Shown piece after piece: positions 33,524 through 42,252 of a stretch of 64,000 bases of DNA. The stretch covers positions 248,001-312,000 of the forward strand of contig NZ_JBHRTR010000031.1 of NCBI RefSeq assembly GCF_042646425.1. The letters are read 5' to 3'. Position numbers and translations under genes: made by a program. Under the pieces are notes generated by a model, which ran no database searches, was not told where the DNA came from, and worked only from the letters and a program-made list of their open reading frames with translations. The stretch comes from Marinibaculum pumilum (GTDB lineage: Bacteria > Pseudomonadota > Alphaproteobacteria > Ferrovibrionales > Ferrovibrionaceae). Within the stretch, counting starts at the first letter, position 1. Each line of letters begins with the position of its first letter.

Positions 33524-34424
33524 GCGCCGCGGCCCTGTCGCTTCCGGCAAGTTCAGCGCGGGTCGCCGCGAACCGCTCCGCCAGCCTGTCGAACACGGAA
33601 GCGGTCGGCTGGCTGCGCCGCTGGTCCATATGCGCCACCAGCCAGATCGGCAGCCGCGGGATGTCGAGACCCGGCAGCACCGGCTGCAGGGCGGGGAAGC
33701 GCTGCGCCACCACATGGGCGACCAGGGCGATCCCCAGGCCGGCTTCGGCCGCGGCGGCCTGCGTGAGCAGGGAGTTCGAGCGCAGCGGCTGGAGGCCCGT
33801 GGGCAGCTGTTCGGACAGCCAGCGATGCTGCCAGAAGAACTGCGCCCGGTCGGGAAAGCCGATCAGCGGATGGCCGGCCAGGTCGGCGAGGCGCTGCGGC
33901 GCCGGGCCCGCCGCCAGGTAGCCGGCGGCGGCATAGAGCCCGATCCCCAGTTCCGCCACCATACGACCGGAGAGATCCGGGTCGTCCGGCTCGTGCAGGC
34001 GGATGGCGATGTCGGCCTCGCGGCGCGCCAGGTCGAGAGAATGGTTCTCCACGATCACGTCCAGCGCGAGCGCCGGTAGCACCTTTTGCAGGAGCGGCAG
34101 CTGCGGCACCAGCCAGGCGATGGCGAGCCCCTCCGTCGCGGTGATGCGGACCCGGCCGCCGATCCGTCCGCCGCGGTCCAGCTGGCGGGACAGGCTTTCC
34201 GCGGCACGGCCCATCAGGCCGAGATCCGCCACCAGCTGTTCCGCGGCCGGCGTGAGGATTGTGCCGCCGACCCCGCGCAGCAGCAGCCGCGTGCCGGTCT
34301 CCCGCTCCAGGGCGGCGATCTGGCGGCTCACCGTCGGCTGGCTCAGGTGCAGGCGGCGGGCAGCGTCGCTGAGGCTGCCGGCTTCGGCTACCGCATGCAG
34401 GATCTGAAGTCTGTCCCAGCGCAT
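33510..34424 (-). CDS. LysR family transcriptional regulator
   Basis: 304 residues. N-terminal winged helix with LQILHAVAEAGSLSDAARRL and LSQPTVSRQIAALERETGTR, then a LysR substrate-binding domain (VRITATEGLAIAWLVPQL, GLGIALVAHVVAQ). The pattern is of the kind that acts as a dual regulator with a small-molecule ligand. It is divergent from the PaaI thioesterase and MFS genes, which are its likely targets. The effector cannot be predicted. Confidence 0.93.
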   Translation of the reverse strand: MRWDRLQILHAVAEAGSLSDAARRLHLSQPTVSRQIAALERETGTRLLLRGVGGTILTPAAEQLVADLGLMGRAAESLSRQLDRGGRIGGRVRITATEGLAIAWLVPQLPLLQKVLPALALDVIVENHSLDLARREADIAIRLHEPDDPDLSGRMVAELGIGLYAAAGYLAAGPAPQRLADLAGHPLIGFPDRAQFFWQHRWLSEQLPTGLQPLRSNSLLTQAAAAEAGLGIALVAHVVAQRFPALQPVLPGLDIPRLPIWLVAHMDQRRSQPTASVFDRLAERFAATRAELAGSDRAAAPTPP

Positions 34425-34558
34425 GGTTCCATCCCCACCGTCTCACAAGCCATGCAAATTCGTATGGCTTCTACCCGATCTTGTCGAATTCCTATACGTC
34501 AGTGGAGAGCGTAGCCTGCGGCGCATTCCATCGCATCCGGACCGGAGTGGCAGCAGGC
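34425..34558. promoter_or_regulatory. divergent promoter region with candidate LysR sites
   Basis: 134 bases between the LysR gene and the thioesterase. 'aattcgtat' (34457-34465) and 'aattcctat' (34487-34495) form a direct repeat with centres 30 bases apart, about three helical turns, in an AT-richer patch. This spacing suits a LysR tetramer. A frame open from 34481 would start inside the second box and is rejected as the gene start. Confidence 0.4.
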
Positions 34559-35056
34559 ATGACAGAGACCAGGACAGAGGGGCCGGGCGGATTGGACCCG
34601 GCAACGATGCGCCAGATGTCCGGGCTGGATTATCTGCGGACCATCTTCGAGGCAGGGGCAGGCGCCGCGATCGGCGAGACCGTCGGCTTTGCCGCTGCCC
34701 GCTTCGATCCGGGCGAGGCGGAGTTCGCCTGCACGCCGGGCGCCCGCCACTGCAACCCGCTGGGCACGGTGCATGGCGGTCTGGCCGCGACCCTGCTGGA
34801 TTCGGCGATGGGCTGTGCCGTCCACACCCGGCTGGAGCCGGGGATCGGCTATACGACGGCCGAGCTGAAGATCAACTATATCCGCGCCATGACGCCGCAG
34901 ACCGGAGAGGTGCGCGCGGTGGGAACGGTAGTGCATGTCGGCCGCCAGCTGGCGGTGGCGGAAGGCCGGCTGACCGGCGCCGACGGCCGCCTCTATGCCA
35001 CGGGGTCGACCACCTGCCTGGTCTTTCCGCTGCCGCCGGCGGCAGTGTCGGAGTAG
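34559..35056 (+). CDS. PaaI-family thioesterase (hotdog fold)
   Basis: 165 residues from ATG 34559. The active-site helix is typical: NPLGTVHGGLAATLLDSAMG (HGG and the later acidic residue), followed by TAELKINYIRAMTP and a closing beta strand VGRQLAVAEGRL. Members hydrolyse small aromatic or acyl-CoA esters. It is 134 bases from a divergent LysR regulator and 76 bases ahead of an MFS transporter on the same strand, so a small regulated unit is likely. Confidence 0.9.
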   Translation: MTETRTEGPGGLDPATMRQMSGLDYLRTIFEAGAGAAIGETVGFAAARFDPGEAEFACTPGARHCNPLGTVHGGLAATLLDSAMGCAVHTRLEPGIGYTTAELKINYIRAMTPQTGEVRAVGTVVHVGRQLAVAEGRLTGADGRLYATGSTTCLVFPLPPAAVSE

Positions 35057-35132
35057 CATCCGCGGCACCAATCAGGATCGGGCCCGCGCCGCCATCTGGC
35101 GGCGACGGCAGCCGAGGGGGAGCGAGACGATC

Positions 35133-36359
35133 ATGACCGAGAGCCTGGCCGCGCGGGCCCTGCCGTGGTGGCGGGTGCCGGCGCTGGTGATCACCTGCGG
35201 CGCCGTCATCCTGCTTCTGTCGATCGGCACCCGCGCGACCTTCGGGCTGTTCCTGGACGACATCTCCGGCTCGATGGGATGGGGGCGGGAGGTCTTCGCC
35301 TTCGCGATCGCGGTGCAGAACATCTTCTGGGGGCTGGCGCAGCCCTTCACCGGGGCGATCGCCGACCGCTACGGTGCGGCGCGCACGATCATCGTGTCGG
35401 GCCTGCTCTATGCCGCCGGCATGTACCTGATGCAGGCCAGCACGACGCCGCTGGAGATCACAGTGACCGGCGGCTTCCTGCTCGGCCTCGCCATCGCCGG
35501 CTCCAGCTTCTCGGTCGTCCTGGCGGCGGTCGCACGCGCCTTCCCGCCGGAACGCCGCAGTCTGGCGTTCGGCATCTGCACCGCCATCGCCTCCCTCGGC
35601 CAGTTCACCCTGCTGCCGCTGGGACAGGGCTTCATCACCGCCTATGGCTGGCAGACGGCGGTGCTGCTGCTGGGCGCCCTGACCCTGCTGATCGTGCCGC
35701 TGGCCCTGCCGCTCGCCGGCCGCAGCGAGGGCGGCGGCGCTGATTCCGCCGCCAGCTGGCGGATCGCCCTGGGCGAGGCGATGCGTCATCGCGGCTACTG
35801 GCTGCTGACCGGCGGCTATTTCGTCTGCGGCTTCCACGTCACCTTCATCGGCACCCACCTGCCGACCTACCTGCGCGACAGCGGCCTCTCCGCGGGCACC
35901 GCTGCCTGGGCGCTGGCGATCGTCGGCCTGTTCAACGTGATCGGCTCCTTCGGTGCGGGCATGCTGGGCGGGCGCTATCACAAGCCCTACATCCTGTCGG
36001 CGATCTATTTCGGCAGGGCGGTCGTGATCGCGGTCTACGTCCTGACCCCGCTGTCGGTCGCCTCCACCTTCATCTTCGCCGCGGTGATGGGCCTCCTGTG
36101 GCTGTCGACCGTGCCGGTTACCACCGCCGTGGTGGGACAGATCTTCGGCGTGCGCTATCTCGGCATGCTGGCGGGCATCGTCTTCTTCAGCCACCAGGTC
36201 GGCTCCTTCCTGGGCGCATGGCTGGGCGGCCTGCTGTTCGACGAGACCGGCTCCTACCAGATCGTCTGGTGGCTTTCCGTCGTGCTGGGGCTGGCGGCCG
36301 GCCTGATCAACCTGCCGATCGACGATCGCGCGCTGCGGCGGGCGCCGGCCGCCGCCTGA
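35133..36359 (+). CDS. major facilitator transporter, oxalate/formate antiporter-like
   Basis: 408 residues, about twelve membrane helices. Helices 2-3 carry GAIADRYGAARTIIVSG, the MFS motif A region, and the N-terminus SIGTRATFGLFLDDISGSMG resembles monocarboxylate/oxalate-formate-type carriers. FFSHQVGSFLGAWLGG near helix 10 is also common in that group. A GGGGGAG site precedes ATG 35133. Substrate likely a small organic acid or amide; the adjoining thioesterase and LysR regulator fit a catabolic role. Confidence 0.86.
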   Translation: MTESLAARALPWWRVPALVITCGAVILLLSIGTRATFGLFLDDISGSMGWGREVFAFAIAVQNIFWGLAQPFTGAIADRYGAARTIIVSGLLYAAGMYLMQASTTPLEITVTGGFLLGLAIAGSSFSVVLAAVARAFPPERRSLAFGICTAIASLGQFTLLPLGQGFITAYGWQTAVLLLGALTLLIVPLALPLAGRSEGGGADSAASWRIALGEAMRHRGYWLLTGGYFVCGFHVTFIGTHLPTYLRDSGLSAGTAAWALAIVGLFNVIGSFGAGMLGGRYHKPYILSAIYFGRAVVIAVYVLTPLSVASTFIFAAVMGLLWLSTVPVTTAVVGQIFGVRYLGMLAGIVFFSHQVGSFLGAWLGGLLFDETGSYQIVWWLSVVLGLAAGLINLPIDDRALRRAPAAA

Positions 36360-36500
36360 GCCCGCGGGGCGCCTGAGCCGAGAGGTCGCGGTGCATTCAG
36401 GCCGGGGCCGTTGACCCGGGTCCGGGCGCGGCGCAAGAATGCCCGCCGCTCCCGCCCCCCTTACGGCCCTGCGCCGCACCAGAACCAAGCGAGGAAACCC

Positions 36501-37958
36501 ATGCAGCTTTCCGACAAGAGCCTGCTGCGCAGCCAGTGCTATATCGATGGCGCCTGGACGAATGCCGACAGCGGCAAGTCCTTCGCCGTGACCAATCCTG
36601 CCACCGGCGAGGAACTGGCCACCGTGCCCGACATGGGCGCGGCTGAGACCCGTCGCGCGATCGAGGCCGCCGACAAGGCATGGCCGGCCTGGCGCCGCAA
36701 GACGGCGAAGGAGCGGGCGGTGATCCTGCGCCGCTGGTTCGACCTGATGATGGAGAACCAGGACGACCTGGCGGTGCTGATGACGGCGGAGCAGGGCAAG
36801 CCCCTGGCCGAGGCGAAGGGCGAGGTGGCCTATGCCGCGTCGTTCATCGAATGGTTCGCGGAAGAGGGCAAGCGGGTCTACGGCGAGACCATCCCGACCT
36901 ACGCGACCGACAAGCGGGTGCTGGTGACGAAGGAGCCGATCGGCGTCTGCGCCGCGATCACGCCGTGGAATTTCCCGGCGGCGATGATCACCCGCAAATG
37001 CGGCCCGGCCCTGGCGGCCGGCTGCACCATGGTGCTGAAGCCGGCGGAGCAGACCCCGCTGTCGGCCCTGGCGCTGGCGGAGCTGGCGGAGCGGGCCGGC
37101 GTGCCGAAGGGCGTGTTCTCGGTCATCACCGGCGATTCCAAGGCGATCGGCGGCGAGCTGACCGGCAACCCGATCGTGCGCAAGCTGACCTTCACCGGCT
37201 CCACCGAGGTCGGCAAGCTGCTGATGAAGCAGTGCGCGGGCACGATCAAGAAGCTGTCGCTGGAGCTTGGCGGCAATGCGCCGTTCATCGTCTTCGACGA
37301 TGCCGACCTGGACGCCGCGGTGACCGGCGCGATGGCGTCGAAGTACCGCAATACCGGCCAGACCTGCGTCTGCGCCAACCGGATCTACGTTCAGGACAAG
37401 GTCTATGACGCCTTTGCCGCCAAGCTCGCCGACAAGGTGAAGGATCTGGTGGTCGGCGACGGGCTGAAGGGCAAGACCGACCAGGGGCCACTGATCGACA
37501 TGCATGCGGTGGAGAAGGTCGAGGAGCATATCGCCGACGCCGTGGGCAAGGGCGCCAAGGTGGTGGTCGGCGGCAGCCGGCACGAGCTGGGCGGCACCTA
37601 TTTCCAGCCGACCCTGCTGACCGGCGTGAACCCGCAGATGAAGGTCGCGCGCGAGGAGACCTTCGGCCCGCTGGCGCCGCTGTTCCGCTTCGAGCGCGAG
37701 GAGGAGGCGGTGCAGGCCGCCAACGACACCGAGTTCGGCCTGGCCTCGTACTTCTACAGCCGCGACATGGGGCGGATCTGGCGGGTGGCCGAGGGGCTGG
37801 AATACGGCATCGTCGGCATCAATACCGGCATCATCTCCACCGAAGTGGCGCCGTTCGGCGGCGTGAAGGAATCCGGCCTGGGCCGCGAAGGCTCGAAATA
37901 CGGCATCGAGGATTACCTGGAAGTGAAGTATCTCTGCATGGGCGATGTCGATAAGTGA
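36501..37958 (+). CDS. gabD: NAD(P)-dependent succinate-semialdehyde dehydrogenase
   Basis: 485 residues, standard for GabD. Start ATG 36501 has GAGGAAACCC upstream. Aldehyde dehydrogenase marks: TPWNFPAAMITRKCGPALA (cofactor), FTGSTEVGKLLM, catalytic Glu in LELGGNAPFIVFDDAD, and catalytic Cys about 289 in NTGQTCVCANRIYV, with the second Cys of the CVC redox pair kept. It oxidises succinate semialdehyde to succinate in GABA catabolism; a GABA transaminase is not in the window. Its stop overlaps the next gene's GTG start (GTGA). Confidence 0.93.
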   Translation: MQLSDKSLLRSQCYIDGAWTNADSGKSFAVTNPATGEELATVPDMGAAETRRAIEAADKAWPAWRRKTAKERAVILRRWFDLMMENQDDLAVLMTAEQGKPLAEAKGEVAYAASFIEWFAEEGKRVYGETIPTYATDKRVLVTKEPIGVCAAITPWNFPAAMITRKCGPALAAGCTMVLKPAEQTPLSALALAELAERAGVPKGVFSVITGDSKAIGGELTGNPIVRKLTFTGSTEVGKLLMKQCAGTIKKLSLELGGNAPFIVFDDADLDAAVTGAMASKYRNTGQTCVCANRIYVQDKVYDAFAAKLADKVKDLVVGDGLKGKTDQGPLIDMHAVEKVEEHIADAVGKGAKVVVGGSRHELGGTYFQPTLLTGVNPQMKVAREETFGPLAPLFRFEREEEAVQAANDTEFGLASYFYSRDMGRIWRVAEGLEYGIVGINTGIISTEVAPFGGVKESGLGREGSKYGIEDYLEVKYLCMGDVDK

Positions 37959-39034
37959 CTGAGGAGCAAGCGGATGGGGCCGCCGTGAGCGGGGCGCAGC
38001 AGCCGAGCCTGTTCTTCGTCACCCTGCCGAAGAGCGGCACCACCTATACGTGGCAGACCCTGGCCGAGCTGACCGGGCTGGAGACGACGCCGAAGACCGA
38101 CGAGAGCCCGGGCTGGACCAGCTACTGGAGCGGGCGCGAGTTCGGCATCGACACACTCTATTCGGCCGGCGACTTCACCAGCCAGATGCTGCGCCCGCAG
38201 GCCCTGTCCCGCTTCGCCCCCGACGGCTTCCTGTTCGGCGCGCATATGCTGCCGAGCTTCCACAACGTCACCGCGCTGAAGGATGCCGGCCTGGCGAAGG
38301 TGACGGTGCTGTTGCGCGATCCGCGGGACGCCACCGTCTCCTGGGTGCATCACCTGCGGAAGATGGGCGCGGAGACCCGCGGCTATCACAGCAAGATCTA
38401 CGGCCTGCCGGTCGACCTGTGGGACTGGCCGCATGACCGGCAGATGGCCTTCCATGTCCGCACCTTCCTGCCGCTGGCGGTGAACTGGGTCGAGGCCTGG
38501 CTGGAATATTATGCCGACCCGGCCCGCGAGCTGGACATCCAGCTGCTGCTGTTCGACGACCTGAAGACCGCGCCGCGCCGCTATTTCGAGCGTATCCTGG
38601 CCTTTCACGGGAATACCGCGCAGTCCTGGGACCCGGTGAAGCCGCCGGAACCGGGCAAGCGCCATTTCCGCGGCGGCCGCCACGGCGACTGGGCGGCCGA
38701 GTTCCAGTGGGACGACCGCGCCTTTTCCGATCTGCTGCTGGCGGACCGGCTGCAGCGCGCCTACCGGCGGGCCGCCGCGGCCCATCCTGACATGGCGACG
38801 GCGCGGTCGCTGCTGGATGCCGGCGACCCGAAAGGCGCCGCGCGGCACTGGCTCGGGGTCCTGCGGGACTTCCCGCATGCGCGGGCCGCGCAGGACGGCG
38901 TTGCCGACTTCCTGCAGTTGCCGGACGGGCTGGGCCTGGAGGTTGACGCGATCGATCCGGTCGCGCAGCTGTTCCAGCGCCCGTCCTCGGCGCTCGACGT
39001 GCTGGAGCGCCAGGTCACGGACAAGGCGGCCTGA
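37955..39034 (+). CDS. sulfotransferase domain protein
   Basis: 359 residues starting at GTG 37955, whose codon overlaps the gabD stop. The PAPS-binding loop is LPKSGTTYTWQTL (about residues 24-36) and the second PAPS site is VTVLLRDPRDATVSWVHHL, with the Arg and Ser that hold the 3'-phosphate. The fold fits Sulfotransfer_1, whose members sulfate small molecules or glycans in the cytoplasm. The last about 90 residues (from AHPDMATARSLLDAGDPKGA) look like a short TPR-like helical tail. The physical coupling to gabD is odd because the two activities have no known link; the downstream YfhO-type membrane protein hints at a cell-surface product. Confidence 0.85.
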   Translation: MTEEQADGAAVSGAQQPSLFFVTLPKSGTTYTWQTLAELTGLETTPKTDESPGWTSYWSGREFGIDTLYSAGDFTSQMLRPQALSRFAPDGFLFGAHMLPSFHNVTALKDAGLAKVTVLLRDPRDATVSWVHHLRKMGAETRGYHSKIYGLPVDLWDWPHDRQMAFHVRTFLPLAVNWVEAWLEYYADPARELDIQLLLFDDLKTAPRRYFERILAFHGNTAQSWDPVKPPEPGKRHFRGGRHGDWAAEFQWDDRAFSDLLLADRLQRAYRRAAAAHPDMATARSLLDAGDPKGAARHWLGVLRDFPHARAAQDGVADFLQLPDGLGLEVDAIDPVAQLFQRPSSALDVLERQVTDKAA

Positions 39035-39098
39035 ACCGTGGCCGGCCGCAGGGCGGCCGGCGGGCGGTCGGCACGGGTGTCGAGGCGGGGACGGGCCG

Positions 39099-41903
39099 GT
39101 GACGCAGCCTGATGCGGATGCAGAGCCGGGGATGACGGCCGTGGCGGCGACCGGCCGTGGCGGCCGGGCCTGGCTCGAGGGCCTGCTGCTGGTCGGACTG
39201 GGGACCCTGCTCTACACGATCCTGTTCGCCCGGCTCTATTTCCGCGACGACACGGTGATGGGCGGGGACACGCAGGTCCTCTGGTCTCTGAATCACCTGG
39301 CCCTGTACGCGCTGAAGGCCTATGGCACCTTCCTGTGGTGGGATCCCACGGCGCTGGGCGGCTGGCCGGCCTATGTCAACCTGTCGGTCGGCTGGTTCAA
39401 CTATCTGGGCCCCTGGTCGCTGCTCTGGCTGGGCCCCTTCACCCTGCTGGCGCCCCTGCTGGACCTGTCGGTCAACCAGGTCCTGGTGTTCCAGAAGACG
39501 ATCCTCTGCTTCGTCCTGAATGCCACCGGCGCCTGGCTGCTGTCGCGGGAAATCCTGCGCAGCCGCGCCGCCCGGATCTTCGTGATGCTGGGCTTCGCGC
39601 TCGGCGCGATGCCGTTCCAGGGTTTCAGGGATTCGGTGCTGTGGGAGAACATGGCGCCGACCCTGTTCCTGTTCTGGACCCTTGTCCGGCTGGTGGAGCG
39701 GCGGGACCTGGCCAGCCTGAAGCTGGTCTACCTGTTCGCGGCGCTGGGGGCGGCGAGCCTCAGCTATGCCACCCTGCAGGTCGCCATCTGGTGGTTCTTC
39801 GCCGCCATCTTCCTGATCGTGCTGGTGCATCCGTCGGTGCTGCGCACCGTCGGGCAGCTGCATGTCGCGCTCTGGCGGCAGCCGGGCGGGCGGGCCTTCC
39901 TGGCAGTCGCGGTCCTGGCGGTGCTGGCGGGGCTGGTCGCGCTGACCGCGCCGGTGATGTTCCACCTGGGCGAGCTGCTGCGGGTGCTGGGTATCGGCCC
40001 GGTCGACTGGGACACCGATGCCGGCGGCAATTTCGGCAGCCTGATGGCGCATCACCAGGGCTGGTCGGTCCTGCTGACCTGGGCGCCGTTCAGCGATCTC
40101 TACGAGGCCGGGCTGGGGCTGAAGAACGTCCTGGGCGACATCAACCGGGCCGGCATCGACCAGCGCTATCTGGGCATCGCGACCCTGCCGCTGCTGCTGG
40201 TCGCGCTGCTGCGCGGCGAGCGCCTGCGCTGGCTCGTCGTGCTGCTGCTGACCTGGTTCCTCTGCGCGCTGTTCGTCGCCTATACGCGGGAGAACCAGGC
40301 GATCGTCGCGCTGATGGACCATGCCGCGGTGTTCCGCAACATCCGCACCATCGCCAACACCCTGCCGCGGGACGTGCCCAGCCTGTTCCTGCTGATCGCG
40401 GCCGGCCTGGGGGTCGATGCGCTGCTGCGGCGGCGCGACATGCCGGGCGACGGCTGGCTGCGGGTCCTGCTGGTGCTGCTGGCCGCCGCTGCGGCCGCGG
40501 CGCTGCTGGCCAGCATCCTGCCGGTCTTCGCCGCGGTGCGGCACAGCCTGGGCCATATCGGCATCTTCCTGGGCGCGTTGAGCCTACTGGCGCTGGCGAT
40601 GACCTTTGCCGCCGGGCATGGCGCCCGCCGCACGATGGCCATCGGCTTCCTGCTGCTGGTCGCCTGCGACCTGACCCTGAGCAGCTCGCACTACTGGCAG
40701 CGCGGGCTGGTCTGGTTCCGCAACGCGGGGCCGCACAGCCTGCCGCAGATCGACGTCCTGCGGCCGATCGACAGCGCCGGGCAGAACTGGCCGGGCGCTT
40801 ATGCCGGGGTGATCCACAACGCCTATGTCGGGCCGATCCTGGGCCTGCGTCCCTGGCTGGTGCTGGAATCGCGGCCGGAGCGGCAGGCATTGCTGCCGAA
40901 CTGGAACGCGGAGATCCGGACCATGAGCCGCTATCCCGATGCCAGCCTGCAGCGGGACGTGGCGGAGATGCCCTTCGCGGCGATCCGTGACATCGACGCC
41001 GCGGAGCTGCCGGCGGCCGGCATGCTGCTGCACCGGCCGCCATCCCCGGAGGTCGCGCCGGTCGCCGACGCCGGCGACAGCGACAGCATCGTCCTGCGCA
41101 GCTTCGCGCCGGCCCGGTTCGAGTTCGACGTGCAGACCGCGGCGCCGGCCTATCTGCTCCTGCGCGACAATGACGACCGCTTCTGGACCGCGCGGGTGAA
41201 CGGCGAGGCGGTGCCGATCCTGCGGGCGGACTTCACCCAGAAGGCGATCCTGCTGCCGGCCGGCGAGGCGCGGGTGACGTTCGACTACGACCCCTGGCCG
41301 GTGCGCCTGGCCTGGTGGGTCTACTATCTGCTGCTGGCCTCCCTGCTGGCCCTGCTGCTGGCCCGCGGCGGCGGCCATCGGCGCACCGGGCTCTGCCTGG
41401 CCGGCGCGGGCGCCATCGTGCTGGCGGCCTATGGCGCGACCCTGCTGCTGGCGGCAAGCCGCGCCGACCAGGCGGTGGCGGCGGCGCAGGCGCGCCTCGA
41501 CGCCGGCCTTTCGGGCACGACCCTGCGCCTGCCTGGCGGGCGGGAAGTGCCGCTCCGCCCCGGCACCGTCGGTGCGCTGGAACGGGTGCATCTGGACGCG
41601 AACGGCCTGTCGACGGTGGCCGGCTGGGTGGTCGAACCGCAGACCGGCATGCCGGCCGACGGGGTGCATCTGTTCGTCGGCGATGCCTACTGGACCTCGG
41701 TGACCCCCGACCTGGTCCGCGCCGATATCGGCGGGCGCGTGCCGTCGGGCTTCACCCTGACCGGCCACGGCATGGACAGCAGCACGATCGCGGATGTGCG
41801 GGCCTTCGCCAGCTTCCCCGGCGGCTATGCCCATGCCATCGGCGGCGCGCCGGTGCGCCACGCCGACCCGCCCTGGACGCCGCCGCCACTGCCGAAGGAC
41901 TGA
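39099..41903 (+). CDS. YfhO-type polytopic membrane protein with extra C-terminal domain
   Basis: About 934 residues from GTG 39099 (GAGGCGGGGACGGG upstream); ATG 39132 is an alternative. It has twelve or more membrane helices and the arrangement of bacterial YfhO proteins: a periplasmic first loop with DTQVLWSLNHLALYALKAYG and WWDPTALGGWP, a late segment VFRNIRTIANTLPRDVPSLF, a soluble domain, then DNDDRFWTARVNG and FDYDPWPVRLAWW before the last helices. YfhO helps glycosylate lipoteichoic acid in Bacillus; the GT-C-like role is likely but unproved here. After the last helix (from about residue 790) comes an added soluble domain, LSTVAGWVVEPQTGMPADGV, resembling the 'GWAVD' module on glycan enzymes. 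Confidence 0.78.
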   Translation: MTQPDADAEPGMTAVAATGRGGRAWLEGLLLVGLGTLLYTILFARLYFRDDTVMGGDTQVLWSLNHLALYALKAYGTFLWWDPTALGGWPAYVNLSVGWFNYLGPWSLLWLGPFTLLAPLLDLSVNQVLVFQKTILCFVLNATGAWLLSREILRSRAARIFVMLGFALGAMPFQGFRDSVLWENMAPTLFLFWTLVRLVERRDLASLKLVYLFAALGAASLSYATLQVAIWWFFAAIFLIVLVHPSVLRTVGQLHVALWRQPGGRAFLAVAVLAVLAGLVALTAPVMFHLGELLRVLGIGPVDWDTDAGGNFGSLMAHHQGWSVLLTWAPFSDLYEAGLGLKNVLGDINRAGIDQRYLGIATLPLLLVALLRGERLRWLVVLLLTWFLCALFVAYTRENQAIVALMDHAAVFRNIRTIANTLPRDVPSLFLLIAAGLGVDALLRRRDMPGDGWLRVLLVLLAAAAAAALLASILPVFAAVRHSLGHIGIFLGALSLLALAMTFAAGHGARRTMAIGFLLLVACDLTLSSSHYWQRGLVWFRNAGPHSLPQIDVLRPIDSAGQNWPGAYAGVIHNAYVGPILGLRPWLVLESRPERQALLPNWNAEIRTMSRYPDASLQRDVAEMPFAAIRDIDAAELPAAGMLLHRPPSPEVAPVADAGDSDSIVLRSFAPARFEFDVQTAAPAYLLLRDNDDRFWTARVNGEAVPILRADFTQKAILLPAGEARVTFDYDPWPVRLAWWVYYLLLASLLALLLARGGGHRRTGLCLAGAGAIVLAAYGATLLLAASRADQAVAAAQARLDAGLSGTTLRLPGGREVPLRPGTVGALERVHLDANGLSTVAGWVVEPQTGMPADGVHLFVGDAYWTSVTPDLVRADIGGRVPSGFTLTGHGMDSSTIADVRAFASFPGGYAHAIGGAPVRHADPPWTPPPLPKD

Positions 41904-42186
41904 CAGGGCTGCCGTTCATGGCCAGGCGTCGGGTGTGTAGCCCTGACAGATCCGGTCAGGCCCGGCCACCTGCCCGCCGTGACCGGACTGGACCGCGGAT
42001 GCGGCGATGCACATCTTCAGAGGGGAGTGCCGCTGCGCTCCGGCAAGTGTGATCGCCACCCCCGGAGTCATCTGGCATGATCGCGGGGACTAGTACCGCG
42101 CGGGCCATGGCGGCGAGGGCCGGATCGGATCCGGCCGCCGACTTCTCGCGGAGCCGACCGGGCTCCGGCTGGAGGGGAGACGAGCG
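41904..42186 (+). other. intergenic region upstream of the secreted protease
   Basis: 283 bases with no gene. It has several imperfect palindromes ('gccggatcggatccggcc' near 42118, 'gaccggactggaccgcgg' near 41980) and ends in a strong ribosome binding site, TGGAGGGGAGACGAGCG, that serves a 21-residue reading frame rather than the protease start. Confidence 0.4.
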
Positions 42187-42252
42187 ATGGCGCGGTTGCA
42201 TGACTGCCGGTCCCCGATGGGGCTGCTCCCGGGCGCGGGAAAATGTTCGTGA
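42187..42252 (+). CDS. possible 21-residue leader peptide overlapping the protease start
   Basis: ATG 42187 follows GGAGGGGAGACGAGCG, the best ribosome binding site in the area, and encodes MARLHDCRSPMGLLPGAGKC plus Ser before TGA 42250-42252. It is out of frame with the protease and overlaps its ATG (42243) by ten bases, an arrangement that could couple translation. The protease ATG itself has only a short GGGA nearby. Alternatively the real start codon of the protease is non-standard and this frame is chance. Confidence 0.35.
   Translation: MARLHDCRSPMGLLPGAGKCS

Noticed and set aside
31508..33715. 735-residue minus-strand frame opposite glmS
   Set aside because: glmS is unmistakable on the plus strand; the antisense frame has no domain.
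34872..37583. 903-residue minus-strand frame opposite the MFS and gabD genes
   Set aside because: His/Gln/Arg/Gly-rich shadow of two well-recognised plus-strand genes.
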